Of a DNA stretch of 64,000 nt, positions 34,310 to 44,351 are shown piece by piece. The stretch spans positions 1-64,000 of the forward strand of contig JASBVF010000005.1 of assembly GCA_030147525.1 (NCBI GenBank), written 5' to 3'. Within the stretch, counting starts at the first letter, position 1. Each line of letters opens with the position of its first letter. The notes beneath the pieces are model-generated. The model had not been told where the DNA came from. It did not search any database and saw only the letters and a list, made by a program, of their open reading frames with translations. This stretch comes from Bacteroidota bacterium. GTDB lineage: Bacteria; Bacteroidota; Bacteroidia; Chitinophagales; Saprospiraceae. The position numbers and the translations under genes were made by a program.

Positions 34310-34517
34310 GTGTGTTTGTGTGTTTGGGGGAGGATCAAAATCAAATATCAAGTATCGCAGCATCGTAAATCAGGATGCAGGGGTTCGTTTTACTCCGGCC
34401 AAATTAGGCAAGTTTTGAGATCAGTCCCACAAAAAAAAGGTCTGATGCCAAACAGGCACCAGACCTTCCCTATTTTTTCAGACTTTGGAGAGTCGCCCCA
34501 CAAACACACAAACACAC
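34310..34517. repeat. split inverted repeat, GTGTGTTTGTGTG vocabulary
   Basis: GTGTGTTTGTGTGTTTGGGG at 34310-34329 and its returning arm CCCCACAAACACACAAACAC near 34497-34516. The centre is about 170 bp and contains the terminator at 34437-34467. No gene in 34290-34523. Confidence 0.65.
34437..34467 (-). terminator. intrinsic terminator after the OmpA/PD40 gene
   Basis: AAGGTCTGGTGCC / GGCATCAGACCTT stem (one mismatch) followed on the minus strand by eight T. It closes the T9SS triad operon. Confidence 0.9.
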
Positions 34518-34523
34518 CCGTCG

Positions 34524-36479
34524 TCAATACCTCACGCCCTTCTCTTCCAGCCGGGTGATTTTGATTTCCGTGCGGCGGTTTTGCTGGTGTTCGGTATCGG
34601 TGCAGGTTACGCCGTTGGCGCAGTGGTTGACCAGTTGCGTTTCGCCGTAGCCTTTGGCTTGCAGGCGGTCGGCGCTGATTCCTTTTGAAATGATATAGAC
34701 CACGGCAGCTTCGGCCCGCTTTTGTGAAAGTTGCAGGTTGTAGCTGTCGGAGCCACGGGCATCGGTGTGGGAGCCCAGTTCGATTTCCAGCGACGGATAT
34801 TTTTTCATCAAATCCACCACATGGTCGAGGTCTTCAGCGGCATCCGAGCGGATGAAGTAGCGGTCGTAGTCGTAGTACACATTTTCCAGTTTGATGACCG
34901 TGCCGACTTCCAGTTCCGGTGTTTTCGGCTCAGGTGTGAGGTACATGGCCACCACGGGGAGGTCTTCGCCGCAGTCCATGTCTATTGCTTTCCAAAGTTT
35001 TTCACGGGCGTCAAAACCGTTTTTCTCCGCCGTCACCTCGTAGTCGCAGCGACAATCGAAGTTAAAATTGAAACTGCCGCTCGCATCCGTTTGCAGGGTC
35101 AAAACTTCACCCGTGCACTTATTCTCCACCTTGACGACAGCCCCCATCAGCGGAATATCCGCAGCCTGATCCCGCACGACGCCGGTGAAGGATTTCACCG
35201 CCGGCATTTCGATGGGTACGAGAAATTCAGGGTTCAGCGTCATTTCATTGGCCGACACTTGCAGCTTCACGGGCTGGTAGCCTTTTTTCTGCACCTCCAC
35301 CACGTAAAAACTACCGGGGTAAACCGGCATCTGCACGTCGCAGCTTCTTGTGAAAGTGTGCGGCGGTTGGGTTGTTTTTTCATTTTTTAGTGAAACGAGC
35401 TCGCTGGCAGGGTCGGTAAAGTTGCGGGGATCCGTTTCATCCCAACCCCAATCAGGTACACCTGCCGGACGAATGCGCAGGCTGGCATCGTTGATGCGGA
35501 TGCCGGTTGCTTTTTCCACCACGCAGATGCTCGCCAGCACGGGTTTTACGCCGTTGAATTTCCAGCGGTAGATGTCGTCCTGTCCTTTGCCGCCGGGGCG
35601 GTTGGAAGTCAGGTAGCCTTTTCGTTCCGTTATTTCAGAAGTAAAACCAAAATCATCGTGCTGCGAATTGACGGGCGTTGGCAAGTGGATGAAATTTCCC
35701 GGCGTCATGCCTTCCATTTTCACCGAATACACATCCAGCCCGCCGTAGCCCGCATGCCCGTCCGAAGAAAAGTACAGCGTACCGTCAGCAGCGATGAACG
35801 GGAAAATGTCGTGGCCCATCGTGTTCACTACCGGCCCCAGGTTGACGGGAACGCCCCAGTCATCGCCCAGTTTTTTCACCACGTAAATGTCCATGCCGCC
35901 ATAGCCACCGGGGCGGTTGGAGGCAAAAAACAGCAGCGTGCCATCCGCCGACAGCGACGGGTGGCAGGTGGCATAATCAGGGCTGTTGAAAGGCAGTTCC
36001 TTCGTGTTTACCCAGTCGCCCTTTTTGCGTTTGGCACTGTAGATTTTCAGGTCGATCATGCCGGCCTTGTTCTGACCGTCCCGGTTGTTTCTGGAGAAGA
36101 TCATGGTTTCGCCGTCCGGCGTGAAAGTGGCTGTGCCGTCGTGGTATTTGCCGTTCACGTCGCCGTAGAGCATTTCGGGTTGAAAAAACCGGCCTTCAGC
36201 GTCGGCTTTCGCAAAGTACAAATCCGAGTACCGGCCCGTGGCCAGGTCTTCGTCGCAGACGAACACACCGCGGCCACCGCGGCCCGAGGTAAACACTACG
36301 CCATCGCGGTAAGTCACCGCGCAGTAGTCGAGGTACTGCGAATTCAGTTCGCCCACATTTTCGACGGAGTAGCCGCTCGACGGCGGCGCCTGCAGGCTCA
36401 CCGGCTGTGGAGTTTGTGCCGCCAGCCACCACGTTGGGACGACGAGCAGCACCAGTATTTTTAATAAAATATTTTTCAT
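34524..36479 (-). CDS. OmpA-family protein with PD40 beta-propeller (T9SS-associated)
   Basis: 651 residues: signal peptide (ILLKILVLLVVPTWWLAAQ), PD40/WD40-like propeller (about 50-330, with FFASNRPGGYGGMDIYVVKK and YFSSDGHAGYGGLDVYSVK), carboxypeptidase-regulatory-like domain (about 420-505), and a C-terminal OmpA domain from about 533 (ELGSHTDARGSDSYNLQLSQ) that binds peptidoglycan. Same architecture as PorE-type proteins of T9SS. Third gene of an operon after the giant cargo and the PorP/SprF gene, suggesting a dedicated surface-anchoring unit. Confidence 0.93.
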   Translation of the reverse strand: MKNILLKILVLLVVPTWWLAAQTPQPVSLQAPPSSGYSVENVGELNSQYLDYCAVTYRDGVVFTSGRGGRGVFVCDEDLATGRYSDLYFAKADAEGRFFQPEMLYGDVNGKYHDGTATFTPDGETMIFSRNNRDGQNKAGMIDLKIYSAKRKKGDWVNTKELPFNSPDYATCHPSLSADGTLLFFASNRPGGYGGMDIYVVKKLGDDWGVPVNLGPVVNTMGHDIFPFIAADGTLYFSSDGHAGYGGLDVYSVKMEGMTPGNFIHLPTPVNSQHDDFGFTSEITERKGYLTSNRPGGKGQDDIYRWKFNGVKPVLASICVVEKATGIRINDASLRIRPAGVPDWGWDETDPRNFTDPASELVSLKNEKTTQPPHTFTRSCDVQMPVYPGSFYVVEVQKKGYQPVKLQVSANEMTLNPEFLVPIEMPAVKSFTGVVRDQAADIPLMGAVVKVENKCTGEVLTLQTDASGSFNFNFDCRCDYEVTAEKNGFDAREKLWKAIDMDCGEDLPVVAMYLTPEPKTPELEVGTVIKLENVYYDYDRYFIRSDAAEDLDHVVDLMKKYPSLEIELGSHTDARGSDSYNLQLSQKRAEAAVVYIISKGISADRLQAKGYGETQLVNHCANGVTCTDTEHQQNRRTEIKITRLEEKGVRY

Positions 36480-36534
36480 GATAAATCTATGTTTGAATAA
36501 TTCATGGGTTCTGTCAGAAATCGGGGATTTTTTT

Positions 36535-36608
36535 CTCCCGCAGATTTCGCAGATGAACGCAGATTTTTTCCGTAATCAATCCGCGGAAATCAGCGAAATC
36601 TGCGGGAG
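36535..36608. repeat. inverted repeat, CGCAGATTTCGCAGATG vocabulary
   Basis: Perfect 16-bp arms CTCCCGCAGATTTCGC (36535-36550) and GCGAAATCTGCGGGAG (36593-36608). Same words as 13880-13963. Lies between the PorP and OmpA genes. Confidence 0.88.
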
Positions 36609-36613
36609 CCATT

Positions 36614-37525
36614 TTAAAAGAAGCGCAGGTGGTTCACCTCGCAGGTCTTACACTTGAAGGTGTAGCCCAGCATGACTTCCCAGCTTCCGTTCGTCAGTTT
36701 CTGCAATTCGGAGGTGGTGAAATCCAGTCCGAAACCTACCCGCAATCCGTTGCCAAGATCCACCCCCGCCAGCGCGTCGAAGGAATCGCCGAGGCGGTAG
36801 CTGCCGCCCACCCAGAAGGATTTCATAAAAACCAGGGTTGCATTCAGGTCCATATCCAGCGGAGCCGCAGTGTTGTAGCTCACCAGCACCGAAGGCAGCA
36901 GTTGCAACTGCCGGTTCAGCCTGACGACGAAGCCACCCATGAAGTAGGTTGTCAGCGGGTTGGTAGTCTTGCCGCTGCGATCGAGGTAGAGGCCGTTTTT
37001 CAGCAGCCTCGGCACGGACAGTCCGGCGTAGTAGTTTTTACCTAAAAAATAGGCGCCCGCCCCGAAGTTGGGGGCAAACTGCGTCTCATCCCCCTGCGGA
37101 ATGGCAGCATCGCCCAGGTCGAGTGGATCAGCATCCGACCAGCGAATGCGCACCTGCTCCACCCTACCGGACAAGCCAAGGCTCAGCGTGCTCGTCTCAC
37201 TGATTTTGATGCGGTAGGCGTAGCTCAGGTCGAGCGAATTGGTATTCACCTTCCCGATCTGATCAGCCGTGACGGCAAAACCCAGCGCATTGCGTTTGCC
37301 TGCGAACGGCGTGTGGGCGTTCACATGCATCGTCGTTGGCGCTCCGTCGATGCCCGACCATTGGTTTCGGTAGAGCGCAAGGGCATCGAAAGTGCCCTTG
37401 CTGCCCGTATAGCCGGGGTTGTAGGCCAGCTTGCTGAACGTGAAGTGCGTGTATTGCACATCGCTCTGCGCTGCGGCGCTTCCGGCAAATGCTATCAGTA
37501 AAAGAAATTGAAATAGTTTTCTCAT
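36614..37525 (-). CDS. PorP/SprF family type IX secretion membrane protein
   Basis: 303 residues from the ATG at 37525 (MRKLFQFLLLIAFAGSAAA signal); an upstream in-frame ATG lies inside a repeat and is rejected. The start of the mature protein, QYTHFTFSKLAYNPGYTGSK, is the PorP/SprF signature, and the rest is a beta-barrel-like outer membrane protein. Proteins of this family anchor or help to secrete the neighbouring type B cargo. Confidence 0.94.
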   Translation of the reverse strand: MRKLFQFLLLIAFAGSAAAQSDVQYTHFTFSKLAYNPGYTGSKGTFDALALYRNQWSGIDGAPTTMHVNAHTPFAGKRNALGFAVTADQIGKVNTNSLDLSYAYRIKISETSTLSLGLSGRVEQVRIRWSDADPLDLGDAAIPQGDETQFAPNFGAGAYFLGKNYYAGLSVPRLLKNGLYLDRSGKTTNPLTTYFMGGFVVRLNRQLQLLPSVLVSYNTAAPLDMDLNATLVFMKSFWVGGSYRLGDSFDALAGVDLGNGLRVGFGLDFTTSELQKLTNGSWEVMLGYTFKCKTCEVNHLRFF

Positions 37526-37539
37526 TGTATGATGGTTTG

Positions 37540-37618
37540 CCCCTGACCCCTGAAGGGGAACCACTTCTCAAAATTTTGCTAAAAATGGCAGAGGTGGTTC
37601 CCCTTCAGGGGTCAGGGG
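37540..37618. repeat. perfect 25-bp inverted repeat, CCCCTGACCCCTGAAGGGG vocabulary
   Basis: Arms 37540-37564 and 37594-37618, centre TTCTCAAAATTTTGC region. Located between the giant cargo and the PorP gene. Confidence 0.9.
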
Positions 37619-37623
37619 TGAGT

Positions 37624-40600
37624 TTATCTCGTAATGGTGAAATACCCCTGCAGGCAGTCCTCGTTGTTCCCCTTTTCCAGCTGAATCAGGTAGAAATAGG
37701 TGCCCGGCGGGAGCGGGTTGCCTTTGTAGCGGCCGTCCCAGTCATTTTTGTAGCGGTCCTGCTCGTACACCAGGTCGCCCCAGCGGTTGAAGATCCGCAC
37801 GTTGTTGTCGAGATACGTATCCTGGAGGCAAGGCACCCTGAAGAAGTCGTTAGCGCCGTCGCCGTTGGGCGTGATGATGTTCGGAACGAAGCAGGTCTGC
37901 ACATCGTCGGTGCCGAGAACGTTCACCCGGATGGTTGCCACGTCGCAGTCGTCGGGGCAGTCGAGGTTGCAGACTTCGTAGGCGAACTCGTCCGTACCGT
38001 AGAAATTCTGGCGGGGCACGTATTTCAGCAAACCGTTCACAAGGCTGGCCGTACCGTTTTTCGGTTCGATCACGATGCGCATCGTCCAGTCCTGCACGTT
38101 GCCGGCGAGGTCGTTGGCGTCGAGGTCGGCATTCGTCAGCGTTTCATTAAAATTCACATCAAACTCATCATCGACTGCGTCAATGCCGGTAAAAATGTAA
38201 ACCGTGGTCGGTGCAGCCGTGAAGGTGCACCCGTTCATCGTTACCGTCGCCGTGTACTCGCCTGCCTGGCCGGCTTTTGCCTCCGGCAAAATCGGATTCG
38301 GTACGTTAGCAGTGAAACCCTGCGGACCATTCCACTGGTAAGTTGCGCCCGTCATCGCCGGCACGTTCAACTGAACGAGGTCGCCGCGGCAGGCCGGGGC
38401 ATTTGCGTCGGTGGAGTTGGTAGCTGACATGGCCGGAGCTGAGTTGACCGTCACAGCCTGAAGGTTCGAAGACGGCGTTTCACAACCGCCTATCATCGCC
38501 ATTACGAAGTACGTTCCGGCGTCAGCCGGTGAAATATTTTGGATGAAATACGTCGGCGCACCAGTCGTTGCCAGCAGCACGGGGCCGCTGCCATCGTCGA
38601 AAAACCACTCGTACTGCACATTCGTGCCGGGGTAGATCGAGCTGTTCAGCGTCAGTGTTTCACCTTCACAAATTCCCGTTCCGGACACGCTCAGCTGTGG
38701 CGCCGGGCCGGTCATGTTCGTCACCGTCACGGCCTGAAGGTTCGACGGTTGCGTAGTGCAGTTACCCATCGCTATGACGACCGAGTAGTTACCCGCATTC
38801 GCCAGTGTCATATTTTGAATAAAATACGTTGGCACGTTGGTCGTGCTCAGCAGTACAGGGCCATTGCCGGCATCGAAATACCATTGATAACTCACACTCA
38901 TCCCGGGAAAGATCGAGCTGTTCAGCACCATCATTTCACCCTGACAAAACTGGTTGCTGGATACGCTCAGCGTTGGCGCATTGCTCAGCTCGTTCGTCAC
39001 GAGGATATCCTGGGCGTTGGAGGGTTGCGTTGTGCAATTGCCGGAGGCGACCGCCACCGTGTACACGCCCTGGTTGGCCCCGGTTATGTTTTGGATAAAA
39101 TACGTCGGAATGTTGGTCGTCGCCACCAGCACGGGGCCGCTGCCGTCATCGAAATACCACTGGTAACTCACGTTCGTACCAGGGAAAATCGAGCTGTTGA
39201 GCTCCAGTGTTTCACCTTCGCAGAGCACATCGGCGACTACGGACAGCGAAGGCGCCGGTCCGATGTCAGTGGTGACGGTCACGGTCTGACCGTTGGACAA
39301 TTGCGAGGTGCAACTTCCGGCAATCGCCATCACGGAGTAAAGCCCGGAGTTGGCCGGTGTCAGGTTGTCAATGGTCAGAGTTGGCTGATTGGTCAACCCA
39401 ATTGAAACCGCGCCGCTGCCGCCGTTGAAAAACCACTCGTACTGCACGCCCGTGCCGGGAATGGCCGAGCTGTTGAGCGTCAGTGTTTCACCTTCACAAA
39501 TCACGCCCGCCGAGGCTGTGAGTGCCGGCGCAATGCCGAGGTCGGTGTTCACCTGCACATTTTGCGGAGCAGAAGGCGGAGAAACGCAGCCGGAAATGCT
39601 GGCCTGCACGAAGTAATTTCCGGTGCTGGCCGTTATCACGTTATTGATAGTGAAAACATTCGAGGCGGAGGTTCCCAGTGAAACCGGGCCGTTACCATTG
39701 TCAAAAAACCACTCGTAAGTTGCGCCTGCGACCATCGAGCTGGTCAGCTCCAGCACACCGCCTTCGCAGAGTGTGTTGCTGCTCGCCGTCAGCGCGGGCG
39801 TTTGATTCAAAACATCGGTCACCGTCACTGCCTCCGCATTGGAAGCAGGTGATGCGCAACCGGTTGGGGAAATCACATTCATCGAGTAGGTTCCGCTGTT
39901 GCTGACTTCCAGGTTTGAAATTTCAAAATTGGCCGCACTCGTCACTGCAAGCGAAACCGGACCGCTGCCATCATCAAAAAACCACTCGTACTGCACGCCT
40001 GTAGCGCTCGTATTCGCCGTCAAAGTGAGGGATTCCGTTTCACAAAAAACATCGCCGGAGGCATCAAGCACCGCGGCATCGGGCACGTCCGTGTTCACGT
40101 TGACAGCCGTCAGCGATGAAGTTTTGGGCGGGCAGCCTGCCGTACTGGCGATAACGATAAAATTACCGGAATTAGCGGCCGTCACATTGTTGATGGTCAA
40201 AACCGGGGCCGTTGTGTTTCCGTAGGATTGCGGGCCGTTCGGCCCGTTGAACATCCAGGTGTAGGTCACATTGACGCCGGGATAGGCCGTCGTGTTCAGT
40301 TGCAGGGTTTCACCCAAACAGGGGGTAGCGTCACTGGGCGTAATCACCGGTGAAGTTGGCAAGGAGTTGCCCACGATCACAGCTTCGGGCGAGGAAGCAG
40401 CCGAGGTGCAGCCATTGGCGGTAGCCACCACGGTATAATTTCCTGAATTTGAATTATTTACGTTGGCAACTGTAAATGCCGGGTCAGGCGTCGTGCCAAT
40501 CAGAACCGGGCCGTTCCCGCTGTTGAAATACCACTGGTAGCTGACGTTGGCGCCTGTTACGCCTGTAGCTGACAAACCGAGCGTAGCACCTTCACAAAGC

Positions 40601-43600
40601 ACGTCGTTGGAAATGCCGATCTGAGGCGCTTGAGCCTGCACGTTGCTCACCTGCAGGTTCGCCGCAGGTGAAAGGCCTGATTCACACACTCCGTTTGAAA
40701 CCTGCACCGTGTACTCGCCGCTGTTGATCGGGTTCGCAAACGGAATCTCGTAGTTAGGCGTGCTGGTCGTTGTCAGGAATTGATTTTCAAAATACCAGTT
40801 GTACTCCACGTTGGTACCGCTCGCGGGCGAAGTTGTCAGCGTAACCGGGTCTCCCTGGCAGGGAGTGGGGTTGCTGATGGCAAGCGCCGGAGTAGCCGGT
40901 GCGTCTGTCACGGTCAGTTCCACCGTTTCGGGAGCGGAAGGGCAACCATGCACGGTGAAAATTTGAAGGTTGTAGTCGCCGGCACTGGCTGCCGTTACGT
41001 TGTTCAGCGTAGCCGGGAAAGGGCCTTCGGGAGCGGCCATTCCAGTGTAGGTGAAATTGCCGGGGCCGGTCCAGGTGTAAGTCACCTGACCTGTAAGGAT
41101 TACATTGTTAGTAGCAGTCAGCGTCACGGTTTCACCCTCACAGATGTCATCGGCGGCTGTGATATTCTCAACTTCCGCCACCACCGTGCCGGCATGGCAG
41201 GTGTACTGACGCCAGTCGGGCACGCCGTCGTTATCGCTGTCAGGGCAGGGAGAGCCGCCGGAGCATTCCTCGGCGTCGGTCAGGCCATCGCCGTCAGAGT
41301 CGAGGTCATCCACATCGGGGGTTCCATCGTTATCGGTGTCCGTGCAGGGGGTTGAATTTTCACATTCCACGATATCGTTGATGCCGTCGTTGTCACGATC
41401 CACATCCTGAAAATCAGGCATTCCATCACCGTCGCCATCTGCGCAGGGTGCATCCACGGGGCATTCGTCAGCGTCCGGGATGTTGTCAGCATCTGCATCG
41501 AGATCGAGGTAGTCAGGTTGACCGTCACCATCAGTGTCAGTCGGGTCTGAAGTTGTGCCGGAGCCTTGTCCGTCTGCATTCACTTGCGGCGTACCCGTTC
41601 CGATGATGCCATCGTGATCAGGGTCAGGAAGGTTCGTTTCCGTAACATCCCAAATGCCATCGCCGTCAGAATCGAGGTCATGCCAGTTGGGAACGTTATC
41701 GCCGTCCGTATCGGGCGGAAGCGGAATTGCAACGCCGGTGTTAGCCGGTGCGATGAGCGATGCCAGACCTTGCGCTGTTACGACCGGCGGGTTGGCAGTT
41801 CCTCCGCCAATGCGGCCGTCGTTGTTCGTATCCGCTGCTGCGTATCCGGCTTCGGTTACGTCGTTGATACCGTCGTTATCAGAGTCGAGATCATCGTGAT
41901 CGGGCACGCCGTCGGCATCCCAGTCCCAGCGGGTGTAAGTTTCAACCGCCGTCGGCGCATCCGGATGGGAAGCGATGGGGTTGAAAAGGCCGTTGAACCC
42001 AAAAACAACCGGCGGGCCATCGATCACGCCATCGCCGTTGACATCCGGCTGGCCGTGGCCGGCTTCCACCAGGTCGGTGATGCCGTCGTTGTCGGAGTCG
42101 AGGTCGAGGTGATCAGGGACGTTGTCGCCATCGGTATCGTAAACGGCAGCGATTCGATCGCAGATGCCATCGCTGTCGGCGTCAATACAGCCGTTTGCGA
42201 CAGCAGGGTCGTCGGCATCAATGTAGTTGAGAATGCCATCATTATCAGCGTCTCCGCTGGGATCGAGGCCACCCGGCAGGCAGGCAAAACCGCCTCCGGG
42301 ATTACAATATTCTTTCCGGTCCGGAATGCCATCATTGTCGTCGTCGATGTCTGCATTGTCCCGAATGCCGTCGCCGTCAGAATCAGGGATGAAAGGCATT
42401 GCGCAGCCATCCTGAATGTCAACGGTGAAAGAACCAAAAGCCACGCCGGAGTAAAAAGCGTAGGTCCAGTAGTCCAAAATTTTATTGTCACCAAAATTAT
42501 TGGCGTAAGTAAAAGGTATGTTCGTAGGTTGCGGCGTACCGGCTGCATTGTTGCCGCTGACCGGGCCACTGACGTTGGTATGGTTGTATAAAAACTGGTC
42601 GAACCAGGCGGTTTTTACATTGCTGATCAGGTCGATTACAACTCCGCCCAGGTTATTTTCAACATCAGAAAGAATCATGTGCGATTCGCCGTCCCGCAGA
42701 TCCACCTTGTATTTAAAGGTGAAATTTTCGGTAGCGGGAATGACGTTGCCCAGCCCGTCCTTGCCATCCCAGAAAATGGAATTGGCTCCCGGCAGGACGA
42801 CTTTCTCCAAATACCTATCCACCGGATCAGTGTAATCGCCGTCATTGTTGAGGTCGAGCGATACCATCGCCACGCCTCCCATGGAAGACTCGAAAGTGAT
42901 ATTCGCCCCGGCGCCTGTTTCAATGGCATCTGGCAAACAGGGGTCTCCATTGGCAGCAACACCCGAAATGGCAAAAGTTTCCATCTCCGGTTCGAACGGC
43001 GAGGGCAACTTGAAAAGCCAGGTCGTATGGGTATTGTTTCTGAAAATGTCCGTCGTGAGTGCCGTAGCCGGCATCAGGGTATCCGGTTTATTAAAGAAGA
43101 TTTTATTGTTAATCATATTTCCGGGCTCGTAATCCTCTGCCTGTGGCTCGTAGTAGTAAATCTCTCCCGGTACCCATGTGGACGGATCAGCCGAGCGAGT
43201 CACGTTATCGCGGTGATGGGAAGCATAGGTAGGATCCATGTTTCCCAAAAGTAGTCCCTTCGAAACCGAGGAGATCGGGAAACGGTATGGGTCTGTTTCC
43301 ATGAAACTCACCGTGTAAAGAAAACCGCCCTTCGTCAGCACATAAAAAGTAGGCGAAGTCATGTAGCCATTCTGGCTGATGACGGAGATATATTCATTGG
43401 AGTAAACGCGGCCTTCCTTTATTTTCCCACCGTCATTTGCCGGCGAGTCGGCAGTTACAGTGATATCCCAAGCCAGGATTACGGTTGGCGTGAGCGGCTG
43501 GTAGGTGGTTCTCGTCCATGACTGGCTGTTCAGCAGGTTGGCAAAATTGGCAGCCTGGTAAGTCGGGAAGCCAATTTCCACAGTCCAGATACCGCTTTGC

Positions 43601-44010
43601 CCCGGCCCTACCGGCACGATGCCGGGGACGTATCCATCACCGTTGACGATACCGCCGCCGGTCGGACCGGCTTTTTCCTGGATATCATTATAGATGATGG
43701 CCGTGTTGGTAGTGCTGTTGTCAAACACTGCCGCCAAGGTTCCATCGGGCCGGTACACTTTGATGAAACCATTCGAAATGCCGACATGACTCGCCCCGAC
43801 GTTGAGGTAGTCATTTTCCGTAGCGTATACTTTCAACTGCTGCGGATTACGATTATCGAGAAACAGGCGATAGCCCGGGTAGTCGATGAAGTCTTTCGAA
43901 CCTTCCGCCAATAACGAACTAGCGGAAACCAGCAGCGCAAAAAGCCAGAACATACTTCGGGTAGCCCGGCTTCGGCTTTTGTTCAAGAGGAAATTTGAGA
44001 TGTGCTTCAT
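37624..44010 (-). CDS. giant T9SS type B cargo: TSP3 repeats, about ten Ig-like domains, gliding-motility C-terminal domain
   Basis: 2128 residues. Signal peptide (FWLFALLVSASSLLAEG); N-terminal region about 40-540, unassigned; thrombospondin type 3 calcium-binding repeats (about 540-935, DSDGDGIRDNADIDDDNDG and similar); about ten to eleven Ig-like repeats of roughly 90 residues (about 936-1935, each with CEGETL..., YEWFFDDGSGPV and two conserved Cys), the later ones nearly identical at DNA level; a cadherin-like/Big domain near 1945; and the CHU_C/gliding C-terminal domain from about 2039 (FVPNIITPNGDGANDFF, then IFNRWGDLVYE). Secreted by T9SS and fixed to the surface, probably an adhesin. 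First gene of an operon with PorP and OmpA/PD40 genes. Confidence 0.94.
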   Translation of the reverse strand: MKHISNFLLNKSRSRATRSMFWLFALLVSASSLLAEGSKDFIDYPGYRLFLDNRNPQQLKVYATENDYLNVGASHVGISNGFIKVYRPDGTLAAVFDNSTTNTAIIYNDIQEKAGPTGGGIVNGDGYVPGIVPVGPGQSGIWTVEIGFPTYQAANFANLLNSQSWTRTTYQPLTPTVILAWDITVTADSPANDGGKIKEGRVYSNEYISVISQNGYMTSPTFYVLTKGGFLYTVSFMETDPYRFPISSVSKGLLLGNMDPTYASHHRDNVTRSADPSTWVPGEIYYYEPQAEDYEPGNMINNKIFFNKPDTLMPATALTTDIFRNNTHTTWLFKLPSPFEPEMETFAISGVAANGDPCLPDAIETGAGANITFESSMGGVAMVSLDLNNDGDYTDPVDRYLEKVVLPGANSIFWDGKDGLGNVIPATENFTFKYKVDLRDGESHMILSDVENNLGGVVIDLISNVKTAWFDQFLYNHTNVSGPVSGNNAAGTPQPTNIPFTYANNFGDNKILDYWTYAFYSGVAFGSFTVDIQDGCAMPFIPDSDGDGIRDNADIDDDNDGIPDRKEYCNPGGGFACLPGGLDPSGDADNDGILNYIDADDPAVANGCIDADSDGICDRIAAVYDTDGDNVPDHLDLDSDNDGITDLVEAGHGQPDVNGDGVIDGPPVVFGFNGLFNPIASHPDAPTAVETYTRWDWDADGVPDHDDLDSDNDGINDVTEAGYAAADTNNDGRIGGGTANPPVVTAQGLASLIAPANTGVAIPLPPDTDGDNVPNWHDLDSDGDGIWDVTETNLPDPDHDGIIGTGTPQVNADGQGSGTTSDPTDTDGDGQPDYLDLDADADNIPDADECPVDAPCADGDGDGMPDFQDVDRDNDGINDIVECENSTPCTDTDNDGTPDVDDLDSDGDGLTDAEECSGGSPCPDSDNDGVPDWRQYTCHAGTVVAEVENITAADDICEGETVTLTATNNVILTGQVTYTWTGPGNFTYTGMAAPEGPFPATLNNVTAASAGDYNLQIFTVHGCPSAPETVELTVTDAPATPALAISNPTPCQGDPVTLTTSPASGTNVEYNWYFENQFLTTTSTPNYEIPFANPINSGEYTVQVSNGVCESGLSPAANLQVSNVQAQAPQIGISNDVLCEGATLGLSATGVTGANVSYQWYFNSGNGPVLIGTTPDPAFTVANVNNSNSGNYTVVATANGCTSAASSPEAVIVGNSLPTSPVITPSDATPCLGETLQLNTTAYPGVNVTYTWMFNGPNGPQSYGNTTAPVLTINNVTAANSGNFIVIASTAGCPPKTSSLTAVNVNTDVPDAAVLDASGDVFCETESLTLTANTSATGVQYEWFFDDGSGPVSLAVTSAANFEISNLEVSNSGTYSMNVISPTGCASPASNAEAVTVTDVLNQTPALTASSNTLCEGGVLELTSSMVAGATYEWFFDNGNGPVSLGTSASNVFTINNVITASTGNYFVQASISGCVSPPSAPQNVQVNTDLGIAPALTASAGVICEGETLTLNSSAIPGTGVQYEWFFNGGSGAVSIGLTNQPTLTIDNLTPANSGLYSVMAIAGSCTSQLSNGQTVTVTTDIGPAPSLSVVADVLCEGETLELNSSIFPGTNVSYQWYFDDGSGPVLVATTNIPTYFIQNITGANQGVYTVAVASGNCTTQPSNAQDILVTNELSNAPTLSVSSNQFCQGEMMVLNSSIFPGMSVSYQWYFDAGNGPVLLSTTNVPTYFIQNMTLANAGNYSVVIAMGNCTTQPSNLQAVTVTNMTGPAPQLSVSGTGICEGETLTLNSSIYPGTNVQYEWFFDDGSGPVLLATTGAPTYFIQNISPADAGTYFVMAMIGGCETPSSNLQAVTVNSAPAMSATNSTDANAPACRGDLVQLNVPAMTGATYQWNGPQGFTANVPNPILPEAKAGQAGEYTATVTMNGCTFTAAPTTVYIFTGIDAVDDEFDVNFNETLTNADLDANDLAGNVQDWTMRIVIEPKNGTASLVNGLLKYVPRQNFYGTDEFAYEVCNLDCPDDCDVATIRVNVLGTDDVQTCFVPNIITPNGDGANDFFRVPCLQDTYLDNNVRIFNRWGDLVYEQDRYKNDWDGRYKGNPLPPGTYFYLIQLEKGNNEDCLQGYFTITR

Positions 44011-44351
44011 AATGAATCAGTTATAATAAATCACAGGGATTGCGTTTGCCAGCAGACCTGTTTGCGGCCCGGACACTTTCCGACATAACCTGTGTCGTTC
44101 CTAAGTTTTCGGAAATGAGTTTTTTCGTGGAAGGAAAGCCTTCTCTAAAGTATGTTGGAAATAAGAGGAAACAACAGCCTTACAGGGTAAAGCATGAATA
44201 ATCTATTTTTGTTATATAAAAATTCATGCCAGAAATTTTAATATGTATCGTTTTGTAACAAAGCACAGAAGGGCAGGAAATACGGCAAACCGGATGGCAG
44301 AAGCTTCCATTTCACGTTTTTTCATTGTACTTTCATAAAAATTTAGCTGAG
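44011..44351. other. 341-bp divergent gap
   Basis: Between the giant cargo and a Uma2 gene. A TATTTTTG -7-like element at 44204-44211 points toward the Uma2 gene but lies 140 bp away. No gene or repeat was recognised. Confidence 0.5.

Noticed and set aside
38460-41180. Short plus-strand frames opposite the Ig repeats
   Set aside because: Repetitive shadows of the giant cargo gene.
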